A stretch of 64,000 bases of DNA, taken from positions 1 through 64,000 of the forward strand of contig JAADHN010000089.1 in the NCBI GenBank assembly GCA_013151865.1. Reading direction: 5' to 3'. This document shows, one piece after another, positions 53,394 through 62,800 of this stretch. Position 1 is the stretch's first letter, and every line of letters starts with the position of its first letter. The notes beneath the pieces are model-generated. The model searched no databases and was not told the origin of the DNA. It saw only the letters and a list, made by a program, of their open reading frames with translations. The DNA is from Kiritimatiellota bacterium (lineage in GTDB: Bacteria > Verrucomicrobiota > Lentisphaeria > Oligosphaerales > JAADHN01). The position numbers and the translations under genes were made by a program.

Positions 53394-55625
53394 ATGCGAT
53401 TCAATCCCTGCCGGTTCATGACGGGCTGCACTGCCGCACCCCTGCTGATCGTCATCGCGGCGAACGTGTGGGCCGATCCGACGCTGGTCTGGCGCAATGC
53501 CGGGCCCGGCGGAGGCGGTTGGATACAGTCCATTGCGATGGATCCAAAAAACCCCGACGTGATCCACGTTGGATGCGATGTGGGCGGATACTACCAATCC
53601 AGAGACGGCGGAAGGACGTTTCGCATCCAGAATAGAGGACTGACGGACTACTTTGTGCAGGAGATCGTAGTCGACCCGATCAAACCGGCGATTATCTATC
53701 TGGCCACGCAAAGCGGAGTGTTCAAAAGTTCCGACGGCGGCGCTACGTGGAAGCTGAAACGCAAGGGGTTTCCGCCCGCCAGCGAGTACAACTTCAGCGC
53801 ACCCGTCGGCGCACTCGTTCTTGATCCGAGCGATCCGCGTGTGCTGTACGCCGGAATTGGTCGGCCCAGACGGTGCACGGCGGGCCGAGGACAGATCTAC
53901 AAGTCCATTGACGCCGGCGAATCGTGGCGGCTGCTCGACGGGATTGCGACGCTCGCTCCGGGCGCCGTGATCCATCGCCTTGCCCTTCGGCCCGACCGAC
54001 CGAACGTGCTTTTCGCGGCCACCGATAAAGGGCTCTTCATGAGCCGGGACGCAGGCGTTTCCTGGAGCCGGCGGGAAGCGGGTCTCCCCCACCGATACCT
54101 TCGTAACGTGCTCGTTCATCCACGACAGCCGGACGTGATGTACGCCGTGCTCTGGAGCCCGCCGGGCGAAACTCCCTGGCGAGGAGGCGTCTATCGCAGT
54201 GACGACGGCGGCGCTACGTGGGCGTCGCGCAACAACGGCCTGCCGCAACAGGTTGCGCCCCCGGGCGATGCCTGGCAGAAAACGTGCAATTATATTCGCA
54301 TTGCCGTGGACCCGCGCGACCCGGACCGAGTGTACGTCGGGGCCAACTCTTGGTGGGGCGCCGGCCTGTACCGAAGCGACGACGGCGGCCGGAACTGGAA
54401 ACTTTGCACGCGGCGACGCGAAACCCCCAACACTGATCCGGGCTGGATCACGTTTTGGGGAATCGCGGTCAAATGTCTGGCCGTTTCCCCGCTGCACCCG
54501 GACACCGTGGTCTTCGGTGACTCCGGGCGCGTGCTGCGCTCCGACGACGCGGGTCGGCACTGGCGCCCCATTTACTCCCGCCGGACCGCTTCCGGGCGCT
54601 GGCAAGGGAATGGCCTCGAAGTTACCTGTCTCAACTCCGTGACGGTCGACCCATTCCAGCCGCGAAAGCTTTTCTGCGGATATGCCGATATCGGTCTGAT
54701 GATCAGCGACGACGGCGGGACGACATGGGTCAGGAGAATCCGGGGACTGCCGGCCCAGGGCGACATCGCCCGCGTCGTCTGCGACCCGCAACGGCGCGAT
54801 ATCGCCTGGTGCTGCGATGGCAAGCCCGGACTCGGACGCGGCGGTGTGAGCCTCACCGCGGACGGAGGACTCTCCTGGCACGTTGTGGGTTCCCCGCAAA
54901 CCGGACTGCCCAAGGGCGCCGCCGCCTTCTTGACCCTCGATCCGTCCACTCCGCCCGAGGCCCGGACGCTATACGTGGTCAGCGCCCAAACCGGACTGTT
55001 CAAGTCCGTGGACAGCGGTCGGACTTGGACCGCCTGCGACAACGGTTTGGGGAACCCAGCCGCGCCTATTTCCGCCTTGACCATGGACCCGACCGACCCG
55101 AAGCGCCTCCTGGCGGCGCGGCGCGCCACCAGGGACGCACCCCTCGGCGGGCTGTTCGAGACACGTGACAGCGCCGCGCACTGGAAACAAATCAACCGCG
55201 GGATCGATTTCCCCGATATCCGGGCCATCGCCATTGATCCCGCGGCCCCTCGAACCGTATTTCTCGCCTGCCGACGACATTACAACCGCCGGTTGAAACG
55301 CAATTATGACGGCGGAGTCTTTCGCAGTGCGGACGGTGGACAAACCTGGAAACTTGTTTTCAAAGACCGGTTTGCCAGTTCTGTTCGGGTCAACCCGCAC
55401 AACCACCTGACCGTGTACGCCGGAACCACACGCCACCCGTACCATGACAATCCCGTCGCACCCGGCTTCCTGGTCAGCACGGACGGCGGCCTTTCTTGGA
55501 CGCCGGCCAACGACGGGCTGAGTCTGCGGGGAATCAGCACCATTGAACCGGACCCGCACGACCCGCGCCGGGTCTATGCCGGCACGGGCGGAAACGGTCT
55601 TTTCATCGGCGAATGGCGCCCGTAA
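53394..55625 (+). CDS. Secreted sortilin/GH74-like Asp-box propeller protein
   Basis: The 743-residue protein has a signal peptide (APLLIVIAANVWA/DP) and about 13 Asp-box turns of the S-x-D-G-G-x-T-W type (SRDGGRTF, SSDGGATW, SRDAGVSW, SDDGGRNW, SDDGGTTW, SVDSGRTW, SADGGQTW, STDGGLSW). This implies one or two seven-bladed propellers. The repeat DPKNPDVIHVGCDVGG and DP-x-x-P strings are as in VPS10/GH74-type proteins such as xyloglucanases. Catalytic residues of GH74 are not clear, so carbohydrate binding or hydrolysis is left open. AAAGGAGG lies before the ATG. It is the only clearly exported protein in the 50.8-59.1 kb run. Confidence 0.85.
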   Translation: MRFNPCRFMTGCTAAPLLIVIAANVWADPTLVWRNAGPGGGGWIQSIAMDPKNPDVIHVGCDVGGYYQSRDGGRTFRIQNRGLTDYFVQEIVVDPIKPAIIYLATQSGVFKSSDGGATWKLKRKGFPPASEYNFSAPVGALVLDPSDPRVLYAGIGRPRRCTAGRGQIYKSIDAGESWRLLDGIATLAPGAVIHRLALRPDRPNVLFAATDKGLFMSRDAGVSWSRREAGLPHRYLRNVLVHPRQPDVMYAVLWSPPGETPWRGGVYRSDDGGATWASRNNGLPQQVAPPGDAWQKTCNYIRIAVDPRDPDRVYVGANSWWGAGLYRSDDGGRNWKLCTRRRETPNTDPGWITFWGIAVKCLAVSPLHPDTVVFGDSGRVLRSDDAGRHWRPIYSRRTASGRWQGNGLEVTCLNSVTVDPFQPRKLFCGYADIGLMISDDGGTTWVRRIRGLPAQGDIARVVCDPQRRDIAWCCDGKPGLGRGGVSLTADGGLSWHVVGSPQTGLPKGAAAFLTLDPSTPPEARTLYVVSAQTGLFKSVDSGRTWTACDNGLGNPAAPISALTMDPTDPKRLLAARRATRDAPLGGLFETRDSAAHWKQINRGIDFPDIRAIAIDPAAPRTVFLACRRHYNRRLKRNYDGGVFRSADGGQTWKLVFKDRFASSVRVNPHNHLTVYAGTTRHPYHDNPVAPGFLVSTDGGLSWTPANDGLSLRGISTIEPDPHDPRRVYAGTGGNGLFIGEWRP

Positions 55626-55672
55626 TCGCCTGAAAGCCGAAAGACACGCCCGAACCAACAGCGAGGACAACC

Positions 55673-56461
55673 ATGAATGTAATGCAGATGCTGTCGCTCG
55701 ACGGAAAGGTGGCGGTGGTGACCGGCGGGGCAGGACTCTATGGACAACAGATTACCGCGGCACTCGCCGAAGCCGGGGCCGAGACGTTCATTGCCGCGCG
55801 CACGTTGGGGCCCCTCGAAAAAGTGGCCGCGGAACAACGGCGCCAAGGCCGAAGAGTTTGGGCATTGCACTATGACCAAGGCGACGAGGCGAGTATTCTG
55901 GCGCTCCGCGATGAAATCGTCCGGCGGACTGGACGCGTCGACGTATTGGTCAACAACGCTGTGGCCCGCACCACGACAAACGGTTGGCACAGCAGTGCCC
56001 GGGAGTTCGACGCCAGCATGCACATCAACGCGACCGGACTGTTCCTGATGACCCGCGCGTTCGGTGAGGTGATGCAGAAGCAACGGTCCGGTTCCATCAT
56101 CAATATCGGTTCCATGATGGGGATGGTCGGCATCGAGAATGCGAACTACAATGGGACGGATATGGGCCGCAACCCCAGTCCGGACTATTTTTTTCACAAA
56201 GGGGGGATGATCAATTTTACCCGGTTCGCCGCCAGTGTGTTCGGCAAGGACAACGTCCGGGTGAACTGCGTTTCTCCCGGCGGTCTGCGCAGCCCAAATC
56301 ACCCCGATGCCTTTGTGCGGAATTACAGTGAACGAACGCAACTCGGGCGCCTGGCAAACGACACGGACCTCAAAGGGATCATCGTCCTGCTGGCGTCGGA
56401 GGCGTCGGCGTACATCACCGGCGCCAACATCCCTGTCGATGGCGGCTACACCGCAAAATAG
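55673..56461 (+). CDS. Short-chain dehydrogenase/reductase
   Basis: The 262-residue protein is a classic SDR with the NAD(P) loop VVTGGAGLYG, NNAVA, IINIGSMMGMVG and YFFHK (Tyr-x3-Lys), plus the C-terminal GANIPVDGGYTAK typical of gluconate-5-dehydrogenase-like or 3-oxoacyl-type members. The cofactor motif has Leu where TGxxxGxG has its middle Gly. Reaction: reversible oxidation of an alcohol group, likely on a sugar acid, given its neighbours. The ATG at 55673 is chosen (GCGAGGAC before it); a second ATG at 55682 is possible. It follows the propeller gene by 47 bases. Confidence 0.9.
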   Translation: MNVMQMLSLDGKVAVVTGGAGLYGQQITAALAEAGAETFIAARTLGPLEKVAAEQRRQGRRVWALHYDQGDEASILALRDEIVRRTGRVDVLVNNAVARTTTNGWHSSAREFDASMHINATGLFLMTRAFGEVMQKQRSGSIINIGSMMGMVGIENANYNGTDMGRNPSPDYFFHKGGMINFTRFAASVFGKDNVRVNCVSPGGLRSPNHPDAFVRNYSERTQLGRLANDTDLKGIIVLLASEASAYITGANIPVDGGYTAK

Positions 56462-56532
56462 CGCACCGGTCGTGCAGCCGTATTCGCCCCCCGGGGTGAT
56501 TCTTGACCGTCGCAGCAAGAGGGACCCAGTTC

Positions 56533-57459
56533 ATGCTTACACTCGGGATCTTGGGACTCAGTGAAGGCAACGGCCATCCGTACTCGTGGTCCGCCATCGT
56601 TAACGGCGACTATAACCGGCAACTGATGGAAGAGTGCGGTTTTCCGGTCATTCCGCGCTACCTCGAAGCCAATCGCGACACGCTGGGGATAGACGGCGCC
56701 CGGGTCACCCACGTCTGGTGCCAGGAGCGACACATTGCGCAGCACGTGGCCGCAGCGGCTTACATTGAAAACGTGACCGATTCGCCCGAAGAAATGATCG
56801 GCGCGGTGGACGCCGTCCTGTTGGCCCGGGACGACCCGGAGAATCACGCATCCATGGCCCGGCCGTTTATCGACGCCGACGTGCCCATTTTCATCGACAA
56901 ACCGCTGGCGTTTTGCGCCGCAGACCTCGAGTACTTCGCCGACAAGGTTGCCGCCGGTAAGTTGATCTTGTCTTCTTCGGCCCTGCGATACTCGGCCGGG
57001 GTGCAGGCGGCCCGGGCCGAGTTGGCAGGGCTGGGGAGGGTTCGTCTTGTCGTGGCAGTCGGCAAGAAAGACTTGCGTAAATACGCAATACATTACCTCG
57101 AAGGCATGTTCTCCCTGCTCGGCGACCCACCGGCGCGGTGCGTGCGCCACGTCAGCGGTAGGTCCGGTGAAGATATCCTGTACATCGAATTCGAAAACGG
57201 CGCCCTGGCCACCGTCCACGTCTTCATGGACATTGCCCCCGGCGGAGAACTCACCGTTTATGCCGAGCACGGCAACCTACGGGTCGACCACGGGGGCGCC
57301 TACACCGCATTTCGGAATCAATTGGTCGAGGTCATACGCGCATTCCGCCAAGGCCGATCGCGTCTCGAGTTCTCCAAGACCCGAAACGTGATAGCCACCC
57401 TGATCGCCGCCCGCGAAAGCCTGGAGAACGGGGGCCGAACCGTCGCCCTGGCCGGCTGA
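56533..57459 (+). CDS. Gfo/Idh/MocA-family dehydrogenase
   Basis: The 308-residue protein has an NAD(P)-binding Rossmann start (MLTLGILGLSEGNGHPYSW), a DAVLLARDDPENHASMARPF strand set and the IDKPLAF motif, a form of the family's EKP motif with its substrate-side Lys. The C-terminal alpha/beta domain holds GDILYIEFENGALATVHVFM. It probably oxidises a sugar, inositol or sugar acid; the substrate is unknown. The ATG at 56533 has GAGGGAC upstream; a TTG at 56503 adds ten residues. It is the fifth gene of the cluster. Confidence 0.88.
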   Translation: MLTLGILGLSEGNGHPYSWSAIVNGDYNRQLMEECGFPVIPRYLEANRDTLGIDGARVTHVWCQERHIAQHVAAAAYIENVTDSPEEMIGAVDAVLLARDDPENHASMARPFIDADVPIFIDKPLAFCAADLEYFADKVAAGKLILSSSALRYSAGVQAARAELAGLGRVRLVVAVGKKDLRKYAIHYLEGMFSLLGDPPARCVRHVSGRSGEDILYIEFENGALATVHVFMDIAPGGELTVYAEHGNLRVDHGGAYTAFRNQLVEVIRAFRQGRSRLEFSKTRNVIATLIAARESLENGGRTVALAG

Positions 57460-57984
57460 AAAACGCCCGACAGATGTCGGTGCGCCCATGGCAACAGGGG
57501 GCGACTCGATGCGGAATCCCGGCCGGCCCCACACTCTGCGCCGTTTCCCGGCCGTACCCCTGCTGGCGAACAGCGCGGACATCCGGGGCATTCAAGAACT
57601 CTTCGGGCACGTGCGCCATGCAACAACCCATGGTCGCGCCCGGAGGTGCGACCTGTCCGACAGCGCCGAAACTCCCCGTGGGACCGGCTATAGTATGAAG
57701 CCGGTCGAAAAGGATGCATGGGCGCGCGCGAGTACGATTTTGGGTGAGAATCCGCCGTTTTCGGCCCAGCGGGACGACCCGCATCGGGAACGGCTGGGAA
57801 CGCCGGGCGGCCTGTGGCTCCGCGGCACGCCGCGACCGCGGAATTTCCGTCCGTTCCCGGCAGGGATTGCGGGAGGGCCGCGCCTGCGTGCCGAACGCGC
57901 AGCACAGCAGTGCGACCCTCGGGACCGCCGTGACGCGTGATTGATCATGTGTTATTCCCCCACATTACAGGAACACGATTGAAA
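57460..57984. other. Intergenic region with recombinase remnant
   Basis: The 525 bases between the Gfo/Idh/MocA gene and the lactonase contain a decayed tyrosine-recombinase fragment (listed separately) and otherwise no gene. Confidence 0.5.
57521..57640 (+). pseudogene. Tyrosine recombinase/integrase C-terminal fragment
   Basis: About 40 codons read PHTLRRFPAVPLLANSAD, then IRGIQELFGHVRHATTH. This matches the tyrosine-recombinase C-terminal core (PHxLRHSFATHLLENGAD-IRxIQxLLGHxxxxTT), including the box-II HxxR and the later Gly-His. The catalytic Tyr and the IYTHV end are missing, and no upstream recombinase domain precedes it. It is a relic of an integrase gene, possibly of integron or phage type, left in an intergenic gap. 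The exact borders are uncertain. Confidence 0.65.
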
Positions 57985-59082
57985 ATGAGTACCCCTCGCG
58001 GAAGGCTCCTCTTTGTCGGCACCTATACCAAGGGCGACAGCGTCGGCATCTATGCATTCCGGTTCGACTCGGCCACAGGAGCACTCGCATTCACCGGGGA
58101 ATCGGCCAAGACCCCGAACCCGTCCTTTCTGGCCCCGTCCCCCGATGGTAACTTCCTCTATGCCGTGAGTGAACTGAGCGGGCCCGGACCGAACGGTAAA
58201 GGCGCCCTCGGCGCTTGGCGGATCGATCGCACTTCCGGTAGATTGAGCTTCATCAACCGCCAAGCCACTCACGGAAATTCTCCGTGTCATGTCGTGCTGG
58301 ACCGCCGCGGCCGGTTCGTTTTTGCGGCCAATTACGGCAGCGGCACACTCGCCGTGTTGCCCGTTCGCGCCGACGGCTCGTTGGGGCCAGCATCCGCCGT
58401 GGTCCGACATCAGGGACGCGGCGCCGATCCGCGCCGTCAACGCGGACCCCATGCCCACAGCATGCTCGTGGACGACGACCGCCGAATCGCCTATGCCGCC
58501 GATCTCGGTATCGATAAGGTGATGATCCACACGATCGACTTCGACAATGGCAAGCTGCTCCCCGCCGACCCGCCTTTTGCTCAGTTGCATCCCGGGGCCG
58601 GCCCCCGGCATATGGCCCTGCATCCCAACGGCGGCTTCCTTTATGTGATCAACGAGCTGGATTCGACCGTCACCGTTTTTCGACGGACTTCGGATACGCC
58701 CGCTCTTACGGCCGTACAAACAATCTCCGCCCTGCCGCCCGATTTCAAGGGGAAAAGTTTTTGCGCGGACATTCACGTGCATCCGAACGGTCGGTTCGTG
58801 TACGGATCGAATCGAGGCCACGATTCGGTCGTGGCGTATCGAATCGACGGCACAACAGGCACCCTCGCCTGCCTGGGGCACACATCGACCCGCGGACGCA
58901 TCCCCCGAAATTTTGCCTTCGATCCGACTGGGCGTTTCCTCCTCGTCGCCAATCAGGAATCGTTCAACATCGTCGTCTTCCGTGTCGATGCGAAAACGGG
59001 AGCGCTCGAATTCGCCGGCCAGGAAACCCCGGCCCCCTACCCCGTTTGCCTAAAGTTTCTTCCCGACCCCACCAAGGGTTGA
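57985..59082 (+). CDS. Lactonase family protein (6-phosphogluconolactonase-like)
   Basis: The 365-residue protein is a YbhE-type seven-bladed propeller: LLFVGTYTKGDSVGIYAF, NPSFLAPSPDGNFLYAVSE, GNSPCHVVLDRRGRFVFAANYGSGT, GPHAHSMLVDDD, GPRHMALHPNGGFLYVINE, ADIHVHPNGRFVYGSNRGHDS and NFAFDPTGRFLLVANQ. It hydrolyses a sugar lactone, perhaps 6-phosphogluconolactone, or another lactone made by the adjacent dehydrogenases. The ATG at 57985 is chosen; ACAGGAAC lies upstream at a longer than usual spacing. An earlier start at 57937 would add 16 unrelated residues. Confidence 0.88.
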   Translation: MSTPRGRLLFVGTYTKGDSVGIYAFRFDSATGALAFTGESAKTPNPSFLAPSPDGNFLYAVSELSGPGPNGKGALGAWRIDRTSGRLSFINRQATHGNSPCHVVLDRRGRFVFAANYGSGTLAVLPVRADGSLGPASAVVRHQGRGADPRRQRGPHAHSMLVDDDRRIAYAADLGIDKVMIHTIDFDNGKLLPADPPFAQLHPGAGPRHMALHPNGGFLYVINELDSTVTVFRRTSDTPALTAVQTISALPPDFKGKSFCADIHVHPNGRFVYGSNRGHDSVVAYRIDGTTGTLACLGHTSTRGRIPRNFAFDPTGRFLLVANQESFNIVVFRVDAKTGALEFAGQETPAPYPVCLKFLPDPTKG

Positions 59083-59189
59083 GGCCGACCTCGGGCGGTG
59101 GCAGGGCACGCCAATTGCCCGGGATCGCCTGGCGGGAAAGGTGTGGCCCGAGCCCCCTCCCCCGTCGAAACGTACGCCAAACGGGAACC

Positions 59190-59426
59190 TCAACTCGCCG
59201 TCAACAGTTCTCTTATCCTCGACACGGGCAGGACCTTGCCCACACTCTTGACCGCGCCGTCGATGGCGAGTGCCGGAGTCAGCATGACCCCCATGGCGAG
59301 AATCTCGTCGATCTCCGTGACTTTCACGATTTCACACTCGATTCCGGCCTCGCTCACGGCCGCCTCGGCATTGGCCGCGAGCTGCAGGCACTTGGGGCAT
59401 CCACTTCCGAGTATCTGGATTCTCAT
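59190..59426 (-). CDS. Small thioredoxin-like protein (MTH895/TM0996 type)
   Basis: The 78-residue protein has the redox motif GSGCPKC near the N-terminus, with MRIQILG before it, then EIVKVTEIDEILAMGVMLTPALAIDG, where the cis-Pro (TPA) is conserved. This is the small archaeal/bacterial thioredoxin family that reduces protein disulfides in the cytoplasm, often encoded near metal- or arsenic-resistance genes. GAGGCTGAGGG lies before the ATG. Element copy B lies 74-257 bases upstream of its start, on the same strand. Confidence 0.88.
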   Translation of the reverse strand: MRIQILGSGCPKCLQLAANAEAAVSEAGIECEIVKVTEIDEILAMGVMLTPALAIDGAVKSVGKVLPVSRIRELLTAS

Positions 59427-59887
59427 GGGGTATCCCTCAGCCTCTTTTTGCCCGGACCGTTTGCTGGAGTCCGGAGTTTGCTCCAATCATTTCATGGACG
59501 CCGTCCTGAGAAGGCGCAGTTCCTTATTGCGGATACAAGTCATGGCGTCAAGCGCCAGCAGAGCTGTGTTGAAACACCGCCTCGGCAGGCAAGCGACGGC
59601 AATGTTCTATAGACGCGTGAAATGTGTCGTCACGGCAAATGGCTCATGCATGATTCAGGTTGGAAGTCGGCCCCCCCCGAACGCAACGCCCGAATCCTGC
59701 CTTTCCACGGTCCCAACCTCCCACGTAAAACTTCAGCTCGCTTCACGGCCTTGCCGGCCCATTTGCACAACCAAACGCCACTTCCCTCACGCAGCGTCCG
59801 AGTCGTGTCGGCTTTCTGCACTCGCAACCACTCAGCGAGAGTCCATTCTTACTGGTGCGTACAAAGAACGGACCGGCGCGTTCTCCA
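59427..59887. other. Intergenic region holding element copy B
   Basis: The 461 bases between the RND gene and the small thioredoxin gene (both minus) contain element copy B at about 59500-59683. The rest lacks a gene or terminator. Confidence 0.5.
59500..59683 (-). repeat. Dispersed intergenic element, copy B
   Basis: This is the closest relative of copy A, with the exact 21-base match at 59565-59585 and ATGGCTCATGCA further on. On the minus strand it can form GCCT-GCCG-AGGC, GTGT-TTCA-ACAC and GGCG-CTTGA-CGCC hairpins in the same order as copy A, although the third uses different bases at nearly the same place. It lies upstream of the small thioredoxin gene. Borders are approximate. Confidence 0.65.
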
Positions 59888-62800
59888 TCACGCCAACAAC
59901 AGACGCACGAGACGTTGTGTTGTCCTGGCAACACTTTCCATAGACGAGTAGACAACCGGCGTCAGAATCATGGTGAGAAATGTCCCCACGGCCAACCCCG
60001 CCGCAGCGACGATTCCAAGCGGACTCATGCGCTCCAGTCCGACAGCCATTTCCAGAATCAGCGGAGTCAATCCCACGATCGTCGAGACGGTGGTCATCAA
60101 GATCGGTCGAATCCGAAGACGCACGGACTGAATGATGGCCTCATCGCGCGAGACTCCCCGGGCGCGTGCGGCCAGAATAAAATCGAGGAGCAGAATACTG
60201 TTGTTGACAATGGTCCCCCCCAACAGGATCAACCCCATCATGGCCGGCATGCACATGGGTTTGTCGAAAAAGAGGAGACCCCACATCGAGCCGGCGGCCG
60301 CCACGGGAATCGAGGCCATGATGGTGACTGGATGCCGGAACGATTTGAACATGGCCAACAACAGCATATAGAGCAGGACAATTCCGAGCGCCAAGGCTTT
60401 CGCCAAGCGCAGTTGTGTTTCTTTCATGTCCGCATCGGTGCCGGAGACCGTAATGCGGTATCCGGCCGGTAATCTGATGCCGGCCAATTTGTCGCGGACC
60501 GACTCTGCGACCTGCTTGATGGTGTAGGTCCGGTTGCCGCCAGTCACGTCGATAGTATTCCGCAGTTGCTCCCGTGTGATGAACGGTTGGTCCACACGGG
60601 TGGTTACCGCGGCAGTGGCTCGCAACGGGATCGGACCGTTCGGAGTGGAAATATACGCCTCTCCCAACTGGTTCGGACTGCACATATCGCGTTGGGCATA
60701 CTGGACCCGAATCGGGATGTCCAGCGCCCTGTCCAGTCGCATTCGGCCGACGGGGACTCCCCGTACAGCCGTCTTCAGGTCAAACGCCACCTGGCCGGGA
60801 GACGTGCGATAGAGACGGGCCAAGGCCGGGTCGACCGTTACCTGATGTTCAACTTTGTCGAAGTACCAGCTCCGCCGCACGTCCACCAAGCCGGGGGTGC
60901 CCCGGATCGCCTCCAGGCACTGGTCCGCAATGCGACTGACCACTGTCGAGTCCGCGCCGCTGACGACCAAGTCCAAAGGCGCCTTGGTCGTCGACACCGG
61001 GGTGGCGCCGTACTCGCTGACCCGAAACGTGCGGACGCCCGGGATTCGGCGCATTTTTGCGCGCCAGTCGTCTTCGATGTCCCAAATGGTCTTGCTGCGG
61101 CGCGTTCGGTCCTCCAAGTTGATCGTTATGCGCCCCGACTGGGCAGTCGCCCCGCCGCCTCCAAAGCTGATCTGCCCCGGCTCGGAACCGACAACCGAGG
61201 ATACCATGAGAACGCCCGGCTCGGCATAAATCATTCGCTCAATTCGATCCAGCACCTCCTCCACTGCGTGTGCATTGTAGTCGGTCGGGGTATCAAAATC
61301 CACCAGCACAATGCCGGTATCCATAAACGGCATCAATTCCCCACCGATCAGGGGAACAACCACCTTCCGAGTGACGACGAGCAGAAGCACCGCCAAGGCG
61401 AGAGTTGCCACCCGCCAACGCAGAGCTTTTCTCAGAATACCGATATACAGCCCCGCAAGGAGCGAAACCCCCTTGTCCGTGTGTCCCAGGAAACGCTCTA
61501 TTGGATTGCGACGCTCATGCGGACGCCCCAATAACCGGGCCGCCAACAGCGGAATCACTGCCAGCGCCACCACAAGCGAAGCAACAAGCGTGGAGGAAAT
61601 CATGATGTTGAGAGGGCGCAGGATGCGCTGCGGATAACCGCCGACAAACATCACCGGAATCAGGACGATCACAGTGGTCAGCATCCCCGCAGTTATGGCC
61701 AAGCCGACTTCGGACGCACCCTCCCGCGCCGCACGCCGCGCGTCCGGCACTTCCATCTCTGCATAGTGCCGGTAAATGTTCTCGATGACCACGATCGCAG
61801 CGTCGACCACCATGCCTACGGCAATGATCAGTCCGGAGAGGGTAACCATGTTCAATGTGTACGGGCTGAACCAAAGCACCACAAGACTGGCGAGGAACGC
61901 CAACGGAATGCTGACGCTGACGACCAGGGCTGCGCGGAAGTCCGCGAGAAACACCAGGATGACCAGAACCGTGAGAACCACGGCCTGGACCAGGCTGGAG
62001 CGCATGCCGCGAACATTGATGTCGATGATGGGTTGCTGGTCGTCGGCAAGCTCGAAACCAATGTCCGGATAACGCGCCTCCAACTTCGGGAGCAAGGCTT
62101 TGATCGCTTCAATAGCGGACACCGTCGCACCGCCTTCGGGGCGCATAAGGTTCATGGCGATCGCCGGCCGACCGTTGCCGTGGTAGACGCTGCGCTGTTC
62201 GCGTACCCCCGCAAAAACGGTTGCCACGTCCCGCAGACGCAACCAGCCCTGGCCGGACTTACGCAGCGGCAGGTCCCGTATCTGATCGAGAGTTCGAAAC
62301 TCCCCGACCGTTTTCACGAGGTACTCCCGCTTGGTCGAGTAGATTGTCCCGGCGGGTGCGGTGATGTTCTGTTTCGCGAGCGTCGAGATGACTTCACCGA
62401 GCGAGAGACGATTCGCCGTCAAACGATCACGGTCGACCCGCACCTTGACTTCCGGTTGATGTCCCCCGAACACATCCACGTCCGCGACGCCTGGCAGGGC
62501 CAGAAACTCGTCCATGATTTCATTGTCGGCGAGCAAGCGGATGTCGCGAAGACTCTTCGTGCTTCCCTTCTTCGGAGTCAGGGCAAGCGTGACCAGGGGA
62601 CGCGTGGCATCCGTCACCCGATAGATGCGCGGTTCGAGGATGTCCCCGGGAAGGTCCGCACGAATACGGCCAATGACGCTCTGCACGTCGAGTACGGCTT
62701 CGCCCAACGGTTTGGAGTACACGAACTCGGCGTTGATAGACGACACTTCGTCACGGGAGGTGCTCAGGATCTTTTTTAAACCGCCGATGGTATTCAACTC

